Assembly: GCF_900177765.1 (NCBI RefSeq)
Contig: NZ_FXWI01000001.1
Location: 124,001 to 188,000, forward strand
DNA from: Agreia sp. VKM Ac-1783
GTDB lineage: Bacteria; Actinomycetota; Actinomycetes; Actinomycetales; Microbacteriaceae
Direction of reading: 5' to 3'
Length of the DNA stretch: 64,000 bases
In this document: piece after piece, positions 17,094 to 24,618 of the stretch
How the letters are laid out: every line of letters starts with the position of its first letter
Numbering within the stretch: the stretch's first letter is position 1
Translations under genes and position numbers: made by a program
The notes under the pieces: model-generated
Told to the model about the DNA's origin: nothing
Seen by the model: the letters and a program-made list of their open reading frames with translations, nothing else
Database searches by the model: none

Positions 17094-18017
17094 ATGACAG
17101 AGCTGATCAACACCCGGGCGCCCGAGCGGGGGCGCTCGGGGGCGCCGGGTGCCGTACGTCGGATCGCGCGTCGTCTGCGCAAGCGGGCGCGTTCGGCGCA
17201 GGCGCGCATCCTGGCGGGTGCGCTCGGCTTTCGCGAACAGCGGAGTGTCGATTCGGTACTGGGTACGGAACCCGTGGTCGTCTCTCTCACGAGCTACGGC
17301 TCTCGTATCGAGACGGTTCATCTGGCCATCGAGTCCATCGCCCGCGGCAAGGTCCGCCCTTCCCGCATGATCCTCTGGATCGACTCGGTCGACGATCTGA
17401 ACGCCCTCCCGCCCGCGCTGAAACGGCAAAAGGCTCGCGGACTCGAGGTGCTGCTGGCACAGAACTACGGCCCCCACACCAAGTACTACCCCTACGTGGA
17501 ATCGCAGGACGAGTTCACCGTGCCCGTCGTGACCGCAGACGACGACATCCTCTACCCAGAGGACTGGCTGGCGGGGATCATGGCTGCGAGCCGCGCACAT
17601 CCCGACTCGATCGTCGGTTATTGGATCAGACGTATGGGCCTCGGCCCCGACGGCCTACCGGTGACCTACACGTCGTGGCCCTACGCATCCGACACCCACC
17701 CGCACGCCGCCAACGTTCCCCTGGGAGTGTCGGGCGTGCTGTACCCGACGACGATGCTCGAGCGCCTGCGCGAGAACGGCGATGCCTTCCTCACCGCGGC
17801 TCCGTACACCGACGACCTGTGGCTGCACGCCATCGCGGTGCGTTCGAACGTGCCGGTGCGTCAGATCTCGGCGACGCCGGTGCACTTCCTCACCCTCCCT
17901 GGCACCCAGGAGGTCACCCTCGCGTCAGAGAACCTCGCGGGTTCGGGCAACGATCGTGTCGTCGCCGGACTCTACTCGCGGACCGACCTCGAGAAGATTC
18001 GCGGCGTCGGCGCGTAA
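17094..18017 (+). CDS. Glycosyltransferase (GT-A fold, DDD motif)
   Basis: 307 residues, 7 bp after the giant protein gene, so probably co-transcribed. A basic N-terminus precedes the GT-A-like domain: VVVSLTSYGSRI at ~61-72, a metal-binding DDD at 149-151 within VVTADDDILYP, and TDDLWLHAIA near 238, typical of capsular glycosyltransferases of this type. No membrane helix. It should add a sugar from a nucleotide donor to the growing repeat unit; donor unknown. Its 3' end overlaps the convergent polymerase gene by 93 bp. Confidence 0.75.
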   Translation: MTELINTRAPERGRSGAPGAVRRIARRLRKRARSAQARILAGALGFREQRSVDSVLGTEPVVVSLTSYGSRIETVHLAIESIARGKVRPSRMILWIDSVDDLNALPPALKRQKARGLEVLLAQNYGPHTKYYPYVESQDEFTVPVVTADDDILYPEDWLAGIMAASRAHPDSIVGYWIRRMGLGPDGLPVTYTSWPYASDTHPHAANVPLGVSGVLYPTTMLERLRENGDAFLTAAPYTDDLWLHAIAVRSNVPVRQISATPVHFLTLPGTQEVTLASENLAGSGNDRVVAGLYSRTDLEKIRGVGA

Positions 18018-19250
18018 CTCGGATGCGCGGAGCATGCTCGCCGCGGTGACCAGCGCGAGCAGGGACCAGACGAGGATGCCCGCCACGGAGCGCGTGGCGA
18101 GGGCGCTGTAGGTCATCGGAATGATGAACGCGAGCACACCCGCAACCTGAATGCCTCGGATGGCGGTCGACCGTCTGTAGCGGATCAGCAGGTACACCAT
18201 CGCTCCGAAATAGAGCACGGAGAACACGATGCCGATGTCGATGGCGTACATCAGGATCGAGCTCTCGAGGCTCGTGCCCAGCCCCGCTGCCGACGCGACG
18301 CGATAGCTCGACGAGATGCCCTGCCCCACGAGAAAGAACTGGGGCCAGTCGCTGAGAAAGAAGCTGATCGCGAGCTCGCGGGCGTGAGTCGATCCTGTGT
18401 CGTTCTCGAGGCGGCCAAGAACCCCCGCCGCGATCGGAGTGAACGCCAGTCCGACGACGGCGCCCGCCGTGACGAGCACGCCGATCGCTCTGCGGGCGGG
18501 GGTCGTGGCAGTGGCGATCACCACGTAGACGGCGGCCAGAACGACGAGCGCGATTCCCAGGCGCGACTGGCTGACGAGCGCGCCCATCACCATCAGGGCG
18601 AGAAGCGGAACGCGGATCCACCATCGGGTCACGGCGGTGAGGAGTGGCGTGATGACGCACACCACGAGCGACAGCGCGAGCGGCTGGTCGAAGGTGCCCA
18701 TCCATCGGTCGTAGCGGGCGTCGAACCAGTACGTCTCAGCGAACTGCGCGGCGTAGAACACCGTGTCCTTGACGCTCCACTGGATGATCGCGACGACGAC
18801 GGAGACAGATGTGAGAACGATGAGCAACGTACGGAAGCGCTGCAGGCTGCGCACGGTGGCTCCGAGGAGCACCAGCATAAAGACCAGCACGGGAATGACG
18901 ATCTGATCGACGAGGATGACGGTTCCGCCGCCGTAGGTGCCGTAGCGGGTGTTCACCCAAGCGACGGCGATCACCACGACGAAGACGAGAACGAGCAGGA
19001 TGTGCTCAGCGACAACCACGACGAGGCGACGGCCATTGGCGAAGATCTGCACGGCGAAGGCGGTGAGGATGACCCAGGTCGCGGGGTGGAACGACAGAGC
19101 GCCTTCGGCTTGGCCGGTGATGAGGTGACCAGCGATCGACGGGACGAGAAACCACAGACCGGTGGCGACTCCGACACTCACCATCGGCCGGTTGCGCACG
19201 AGCACTGCCAGAACCAGGCAGAAGGCGACCCATCCCAGCAGCTGGATCAC
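17925..19250 (-). CDS. O-antigen ligase/polymerase-like membrane protein (locus A Wzy candidate)
   Basis: 441 residues, GTG start overlapping the stop of the Wzc-like gene (GTGA). About ten to twelve hydrophobic helices with a large extracytoplasmic loop in the C-terminal half containing an SSYRVASAAGLG-ESSILMYAIDIGI region, as in O-antigen ligase/Wzy proteins. It likely polymerises lipid-linked repeat units outside the membrane. Translationally coupled to the co-polymerase-like gene, a usual pairing. The 3' end overlaps the glycosyltransferase on the other strand by 93 bp. Confidence 0.75.
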   Translation of the reverse strand: MIQLLGWVAFCLVLAVLVRNRPMVSVGVATGLWFLVPSIAGHLITGQAEGALSFHPATWVILTAFAVQIFANGRRLVVVVAEHILLVLVFVVVIAVAWVNTRYGTYGGGTVILVDQIVIPVLVFMLVLLGATVRSLQRFRTLLIVLTSVSVVVAIIQWSVKDTVFYAAQFAETYWFDARYDRWMGTFDQPLALSLVVCVITPLLTAVTRWWIRVPLLALMVMGALVSQSRLGIALVVLAAVYVVIATATTPARRAIGVLVTAGAVVGLAFTPIAAGVLGRLENDTGSTHARELAISFFLSDWPQFFLVGQGISSSYRVASAAGLGTSLESSILMYAIDIGIVFSVLYFGAMVYLLIRYRRSTAIRGIQVAGVLAFIIPMTYSALATRSVAGILVWSLLALVTAASMLRASELRADAANLLEVGPRVESGDDTIVARTREVL

Positions 19251-20737
19251 GGTTTGCCGACCGGCACCTTCTTGCGCCGGTCGCGTGCGGTGCCAGCGTC
19301 GTCATCCGAGATGGAAGCCGGGTCGGCTCTCGGCTCGCCATCGTCGGCCCCAGGCGCCCCTTTCGCCCCAGACGGAGGAAGCAGGAGTTCGATGCCGGCG
19401 GAGGGGCTCTGTCGTCGTGGCGTGCCGAAGCCTGCAAAGAGGCCCCTCGCGGCGGGCGACGCGTTCAAGACCGTTCCGAGCACGCGCGACGACGTCGGGG
19501 CCAGTGCGGCCGCCGCATCGCGCAGCTGCTGCTTGGTCGTGCGGTCTCGCCCGACGACGAGCACCACGCCGTCGGCCCGCTTCGCGATGACGGTCGAGTC
19601 GATGTGGGGAAGAAGGGGAGGGCTGTCGATCACGACCACATCGAAGTGCGCCGACAGCTCGTCGATCAGGTCGACGAAGTGGCGCGATGTCAGCAGCTCG
19701 CTGGGATTGCTGTGAGGCGTGCCCGCGGTGATGACCGACAGCAGCCCGATCGACGTCTCCTGGATCACCGCGCTGGCAGACAACCGCCCGTCGAGGATGT
19801 CGCTCAGACCCGTTTCACCGGCGACGTCGTAGGCCTCGCGGAGTGCCGGCGACCTGAGGTCGCCCTCGACCAGCACCACGCGGCGATCGAGCCCCGCGAG
19901 GGTGGTCGCAAGGCTCGACGCGATCAAAGTACGGCCGTCGCCCGGGTTGACGCTGGTGACCTGGATGACACGAGTTTCAGCCGAGGGCAGCGTGTCGAGT
20001 CCGAGGTTTGTGACGATGCGCTCTGTCGCGATGGTGAGGGCAGCCCGGGCGTCGTCTCGGTGGCCCATTCGCAGGCGGGGGACGAATCCGACCGAGGGCA
20101 GGCCGAGAACCTCTGCGAGTTCGGCATCGGTGCCGACCGTCTTCTTGGCCGTCTTGCGCAGGATGGCCACGGCCAGGCCGAGTGCGAGGCCGACGATGCC
20201 GCCGAGCGCGAGGTTGAGGGTGGTTCGCGGCGAGATAGGCGTAGCGGTCAGTGTCGGCCCCGAGACGACATTCAGCTTCACGTTCGCAGCCTCGGCGTTG
20301 CCGCGGTTGTCGAGCTCGGCGACCAGTGCGCCGAAGTCTTCGGCCACTGCCCGGGCGATCGCGAACGATCGGTCTTTGTCGGTGTCGTGCACCTCGACGC
20401 CGAGGAGAACGGTCTCGGGGTCGGAATAGGCCGAGATCATCGAGGTCAACTGCGGAACGCTGAGATCGATATCGCTGGACTGTTTGACCTTGTTGATCAT
20501 CGCCTCGCTGGTCATCAGCTGCACATACGAGTTGATGCGACGCTGGGCGAACTCATCGGCCTGCAGCGGGGTCTCGCCGACCTCGCTCTGCGTCGACACG
20601 AAGAACTTGACGCTGCTCGAGTAGATCGGCTTGCTGATCGAGTTGTAGGCGGTCGCGAGTCCGAGACCGACGATCAGGGTGATCACGATGATCCACCAGC
20701 CCGTGACGATGGCACGTAGATAGACCTGCAGTGCCAT
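19247..20737 (-). CDS. Wzc/BY-kinase-like polysaccharide co-polymerase with degenerate kinase site
   Basis: 496 residues. N-terminal Wzz domain: helix ~13-31, extracytoplasmic part, second helix ~177-193. The cytoplasmic P-loop domain keeps the fold but not the chemistry: the Walker A segment NPGDGRTL (264-271) has Arg instead of the catalytic Lys, Walker A' is VLVEGDLRSP with Glu for the first Asp, while Walker B VVVIDSPPLL (~367) is normal. The ~60-residue tail after residue 430 has no tyrosine, so the usual autophosphorylated Tyr cluster is missing. It probably controls chain length without tyrosine-kinase activity. Compare the canonical paralogue at 45273. Confidence 0.85.
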   Translation of the reverse strand: MALQVYLRAIVTGWWIIVITLIVGLGLATAYNSISKPIYSSSVKFFVSTQSEVGETPLQADEFAQRRINSYVQLMTSEAMINKVKQSSDIDLSVPQLTSMISAYSDPETVLLGVEVHDTDKDRSFAIARAVAEDFGALVAELDNRGNAEAANVKLNVVSGPTLTATPISPRTTLNLALGGIVGLALGLAVAILRKTAKKTVGTDAELAEVLGLPSVGFVPRLRMGHRDDARAALTIATERIVTNLGLDTLPSAETRVIQVTSVNPGDGRTLIASSLATTLAGLDRRVVLVEGDLRSPALREAYDVAGETGLSDILDGRLSASAVIQETSIGLLSVITAGTPHSNPSELLTSRHFVDLIDELSAHFDVVVIDSPPLLPHIDSTVIAKRADGVVLVVGRDRTTKQQLRDAAAALAPTSSRVLGTVLNASPAARGLFAGFGTPRRQSPSAGIELLLPPSGAKGAPGADDGEPRADPASISDDDAGTARDRRKKVPVGKP

Positions 20738-20837
20738 GTTGACTCTCCCCGGTGGTTCACTCAGTCGTCACAGCATACGTCGAGGCTGCGCGGGATTGAG
20801 GAATCGTTAGATATTCGCGAACTTCTTATACTACTAT

Positions 20838-20850
20838 TGAGCAATCCTCG
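20838..20850 (-). promoter_or_regulatory. TGAR-N5-CTCA motif, imperfect copy
   Basis: Reads CGAGGATTGCTCA on the minus strand (one mismatch, first base). It lies in the AT-rich divergent region between the Wzc-like gene and the GT4 gene at 20939. Confidence 0.3.
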
Positions 20851-20938
20851 TCTTTGCTGCATGTTCACCGTGATTTCACCTTCGTCGAGGCTCGTACGAC
20901 ATCCCGCCCGTGACCGCACTCGCCTGGAGGCCTGACCG

Positions 20939-22132
20939 ATGCCGCAACAGCGAATCCTCGTCGCCCACCCCAGCGCCGAGCTCTACGGCTCCGACCGGGT
21001 TCTGCTCGAGAGCGTCGCCGGGTTCGTCGGCAACGGAGCCGACGTCGAGGTCCTGCTCGCGACATCCGGCCCGCTCGAGCAGCAACTGACGGCTCGCGGC
21101 GCACGTGTGCGGATCGTTCCGATGCCCGTCGTTCGCAAATCGGTGCTGAAGCCGCGCGGCTTCGTCGGGTTCGTCTCTCGTTCGGTGGTCGGTCTCGTGT
21201 CGGGGCTGGCTCTGGTGAGACGGTCTCGCCCCAGCGCGATCTACGTGAGCACGCTCACCATTCCGCTCTGGAACCTGATCGCGCGTCTCTCGGGCACGCC
21301 CCTCGTCGTGCACGTGCACGAGGCTGAACGCAGCGCGGGTCGCGCGCTCCGATACGCCCTCGCGGCGCCGCTCCGGCTGGCGTCGCTCGTGGTCTTCAAC
21401 AGCATCTATGCGCGAGACACGGTGCAGCTCACCAGCCCGACCGCGGCGTCGACGTCGCGTGTCATCTACAACGGCGTTGTGGGGCCCGAGACCGTCGTCG
21501 AGGCGCGCGCCTCTCTGAACCGAGAGTTGCGGCTCGTCTACGTCGGTCGGCTGTCCGCCCGCAAGGGTCCGGATGTCCTGGTCGAGGCGATCGCGCGAGC
21601 GCGGCACGCAGACATGGTGACGCTCGTCATCGTCGGAGCCGTCTTTCCAGGCTACGAGTGGTTCGAGCAGCAATTGCGTACTCGAATCGCTGAGCTCGGC
21701 CTGCAGTCGCGCGTTCGATTCGAGGGTTTCCAGCCGAGTGGCTACCCGTTCCTCGCTGAGTCCGACGTCGCCGTCGTTCCGTCGACGGTCGATGAGCCCT
21801 TCGGAAACACGGCCGTCGAGGCCATGCTGGCTGCTCGGCCGGCGATCGTGAGCGACACGTCGGGCCTGAGGGAGGCCGGGGCCGGCTACTCCTCCGTCGT
21901 CTTCGTCGAACCCGGCGATGCCGACTCACTGGCGCACGCCATCGACCGCATGGTCGACGAATGGCAGGTCATGCGCGACGGCGCTGCCGCCGACGCGAGA
22001 GCGGCCGCTTCGAGGCACTCTATCGAGACCTACCAGGGCGAGATCTGGCAAGCGGTCGCTCAGGTCATTCCGGGAGGCGAAGCCGCGCCGATCCTTGCTG
22101 CGGCCAGCCCTGCTGCGGGTGCGAAGGGCTGA
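20939..22132 (+). CDS. Glycosyltransferase family 4
   Basis: 397 residues, GT-B fold. N-terminal Rossmann half begins RILVAHPSAELYGSDRVLLES, with the G-S-D-R loop seen in GT4 acceptor domains; the C-terminal half contains LVYVGRLSARKGPDVLVEA and the E-x7-E-type segment DEPFGNTAVEAMLA that binds the donor. Retaining transfer from a nucleotide-sugar is expected. First gene of a five-gene plus-strand run (GT4, flippase, GT2, beta-helix, acyltransferase). Confidence 0.85.
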   Translation: MPQQRILVAHPSAELYGSDRVLLESVAGFVGNGADVEVLLATSGPLEQQLTARGARVRIVPMPVVRKSVLKPRGFVGFVSRSVVGLVSGLALVRRSRPSAIYVSTLTIPLWNLIARLSGTPLVVHVHEAERSAGRALRYALAAPLRLASLVVFNSIYARDTVQLTSPTAASTSRVIYNGVVGPETVVEARASLNRELRLVYVGRLSARKGPDVLVEAIARARHADMVTLVIVGAVFPGYEWFEQQLRTRIAELGLQSRVRFEGFQPSGYPFLAESDVAVVPSTVDEPFGNTAVEAMLAARPAIVSDTSGLREAGAGYSSVVFVEPGDADSLAHAIDRMVDEWQVMRDGAAADARAAASRHSIETYQGEIWQAVAQVIPGGEAAPILAAASPAAGAKG

Positions 22133-22135
22133 CGC

Positions 22136-23653
22136 GTGGTTTCGGGGGATTCGAGGGGAAAGGCGTCGCCGACCGTGGCGCACGGGGTTCGGTGGTCGGC
22201 GATCGCGGTCATCGTGCGCCAACTGGTGCAGGTGGTCAGCGCGGTTCTGATCGCGCGCGTCATCGGACCGTCGAGCTACGGCGTGATCAGCGCGGCCATG
22301 ATCTACGTGACGCTGACGTCGCTCATCCTCGATCAGGGGCTCTCGGCGGCGCTCATCCAACGCCCCCAGCTCAGCAAGCGTGCGCCGGGTGCCGTCGCAA
22401 CCGTCAACATCCTGCTCGCGGTGGTCATTGCCATCGCGACGTGGCTGACCGCGCCCCTTCTGGCGGCGTTCTTCAGTACGCCCGAGCTGACCGCGGTGTT
22501 CCGCATCTTGGCGGTGCTGGTTCCCCTCAAGGCGATCGCCATCGTTCCGCGAGCGATGCTCTCGCGCGGGCAGGCGTTCAAGGGCATCGCGGTGAGCGAC
22601 GTGGTGGCGGGAGTAGCGGGCGCCGCGACAGGCGTCACGGCCGCCCTCGTGGGTGCCGACTTCTATTCGCTGGTGTACCAGGTCGGCGTGACCGATGCGA
22701 TCGTCGCCGTTCTCCTCTGGATCTTCGCTCGCGGACCAGTTCCTAACTTCGCCTTCCGCCACGTGGCCGATCTCATGTCGTTCAGCGTCAAGGTGTTCTT
22801 CACGAACTGCATCGCCTACTTCTCGCGCAACGTCGACGGCATCCTCGTCGGGCGAGTGCTGGGAGTCACGTCGCTCGCCCTCTACGGAATGGCCTACCGG
22901 GTGCTGTCGCTTCCGGTGCAGTTCGTGGGCCAGACCGTGAACAGGGTGCTCTTTCCCGTGTTCTCGAGAAATGCCCACGATCGTGCACGAGTCTCGGCGC
23001 AGTTGACGAGCGCCACAGAGACCCTCGCGCTCGCGGTCGTTCCGGTGATGGTGTTCATCTCGTGCGCGGCGCCCGAACTGGTGCGCGTGGTGCTCGGCCC
23101 CGAATGGTTGCCCGCGGCCGCATTGATCTCCGCCTTCGCCCTCGGTGGCGCCCGCGAGACGATCTTCTACATCACGCCCGCGCTCATGAAGGCGTTCGGG
23201 CGCACCACCCTCCTTCTCAACTACGAGTTCTTGGCCACGGGATTGCAGGTGGCCGGCATCGTCATCGGTCTGCAGTTCGGGGTGCTGGGTGTCGCGATCG
23301 GCTACACGGCCGCGGGCTTCCTCCTCGTTCCCGTGCTCTTCGCCATCCAATCCACGATCACCGGTGTGAAGATCCGCCACCAGGTGGGTGCGATTCTCCC
23401 GGCTGTCCACGCGAGCCTCTGGGGCGCGGCGGGCTATCTCGCCGTCGGCCTGCTCGACCTGCCGCTTTTCGGCCACGTCGCTCTCGGTGCGACCGCCTAC
23501 CTCGCGCTCGCCGTCGGCGTGCTCCTCCTCATCCACCGTTCGTACACGATCAGATTCCTTGGTCGGGCGGGCGAGATCCTCGGATCACGACGGGCGCAGT
23601 CAGGCTCGCGACCCACATCAACCGGCACTCCGAATAAAGAGGCAGTCCTATGA
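22136..23653 (+). CDS. Oligosaccharide flippase, Wzx/MOP family (locus A)
   Basis: 505 residues, GTG start three bases after the preceding stop. About 12-14 transmembrane helices; the N-terminal segment LVQVVSAVLIARVIGPSSYGVIS and the YGM-YRV-x-LPVQFVGQTVNRVLFP segment are typical of Wzx/lipopolysaccharide biosynthesis exporters. It should flip undecaprenyl-linked repeat units to the outside for the polymerase at 17.9-19.2 kb. Ends in an ATGA overlap with the GT2 gene. Confidence 0.85.
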   Translation: MVSGDSRGKASPTVAHGVRWSAIAVIVRQLVQVVSAVLIARVIGPSSYGVISAAMIYVTLTSLILDQGLSAALIQRPQLSKRAPGAVATVNILLAVVIAIATWLTAPLLAAFFSTPELTAVFRILAVLVPLKAIAIVPRAMLSRGQAFKGIAVSDVVAGVAGAATGVTAALVGADFYSLVYQVGVTDAIVAVLLWIFARGPVPNFAFRHVADLMSFSVKVFFTNCIAYFSRNVDGILVGRVLGVTSLALYGMAYRVLSLPVQFVGQTVNRVLFPVFSRNAHDRARVSAQLTSATETLALAVVPVMVFISCAAPELVRVVLGPEWLPAAALISAFALGGARETIFYITPALMKAFGRTTLLLNYEFLATGLQVAGIVIGLQFGVLGVAIGYTAAGFLLVPVLFAIQSTITGVKIRHQVGAILPAVHASLWGAAGYLAVGLLDLPLFGHVALGATAYLALAVGVLLLIHRSYTIRFLGRAGEILGSRRAQSGSRPTSTGTPNKEAVL

Positions 23654-24615
23654 ATGCACCAGGCCCCGAACTCTCCCTGACGATCGCCGTGCTCACGTAC
23701 CGCCGGGTCAGCCAGCTCGTACCTCTTATAGGGCTGCTCCGGGAGCAGGCGGCGTCGGTGACCATGCCCGTGTCGGTCGTGGTCGTCGACAACGACCCGG
23801 ATGCGTCGGCGCGGCATCCCGCATCACGCGCGCTGGGCGGCTCGGGTCGATACGTACACGAGCCGATCCCGGGTATCGCCGCGGCACGCAACAGGGCTCT
23901 CCGCGAGGCTGACGATGCGACGCTGCTCGTCTTCATAGACGACGACGAGGTGCCGGTCGACGGCTGGTTGCTCGAGCTCGTAGACGAATACCTGCGCTCC
24001 TGGCCTGTGGCCGTCGTCGGCCCGGTCGTCTCGACGTATGAGAAAGAACCCGAGCGCTGGATCGAGGAGGGCGGGTTCTTCACTCGCCGGAGACTGTCGT
24101 CGGGAACCAGGGTCGACGTGGCTGCGACGAACAACCTCTTGCTCGACCTCAACTGGCTGCGCAGCAGAGGCATCGAATTCGACGACGAGTTCGGCCTGTC
24201 CGGCGGAAGTGACACCCTCTTCTCTCGGCAGATCACGACGGCCGGGGGAGAGATCGTGTGGTGCGACGAAGCGGTGGTGCACGACGTCGTCCCCGCCTCC
24301 CGCGCAACTCGAGAGTGGGTCCTCCAGCGCGCATACCGGAGCGGCAACTCATGGAGCAGGTCGTCGCTGGCACTCGAGCCCACGGTGATGGGACGCCTTC
24401 GAACACGGCTCGTCCTGAGCGTGCGCGGAGGCATCCGGTTCGTCGGCGGCGGGCTGCAGGGTGTGCTCGGTCGCATAACCGGGCGGGTCAGCGTCGAAGC
24501 GCATGGAGTGCGAACTCGCCATCGCGGCGCTGGAATGCTCGCGGGGGCGTTCGGGCACGTGTATTCCGAGTACTCTCGCCCGACCACCGTTCAGCCGATC
24601 ACAGAGAAGGTCTGA
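23650..24615 (+). CDS. Glycosyltransferase family 2
   Basis: 321 residues, overlapping the flippase stop by ATGA. GT-A signatures: LTIAVLTYRRVSQL at the start, VVVDNDPDAS, IPGIAAARNRAL, and the DDDE metal site (LLVFIDDDEVP, residues ~97-103). The C-terminal third carries the acceptor-side W-C-D-E-A-V-V-H-D segment. It adds one sugar to the repeat unit; sugar unknown. Confidence 0.85.
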   Translation: MNAPGPELSLTIAVLTYRRVSQLVPLIGLLREQAASVTMPVSVVVVDNDPDASARHPASRALGGSGRYVHEPIPGIAAARNRALREADDATLLVFIDDDEVPVDGWLLELVDEYLRSWPVAVVGPVVSTYEKEPERWIEEGGFFTRRRLSSGTRVDVAATNNLLLDLNWLRSRGIEFDDEFGLSGGSDTLFSRQITTAGGEIVWCDEAVVHDVVPASRATREWVLQRAYRSGNSWSRSSLALEPTVMGRLRTRLVLSVRGGIRFVGGGLQGVLGRITGRVSVEAHGVRTRHRGAGMLAGAFGHVYSEYSRPTTVQPITEKV

Positions 24616-24618
24616 CAC

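Noticed and set aside
18384-19715. 443-codon plus-strand frame over the polymerase and Wzc-like genes
   Set aside because: Asp/His/Arg-rich low-complexity antisense product; opposite strand has coupled genes with clear families.
21926-23536. 536-codon minus-strand frame opposite the flippase
   Set aside because: Antisense shadow of a hydrophobic protein, typically giving charged runs.
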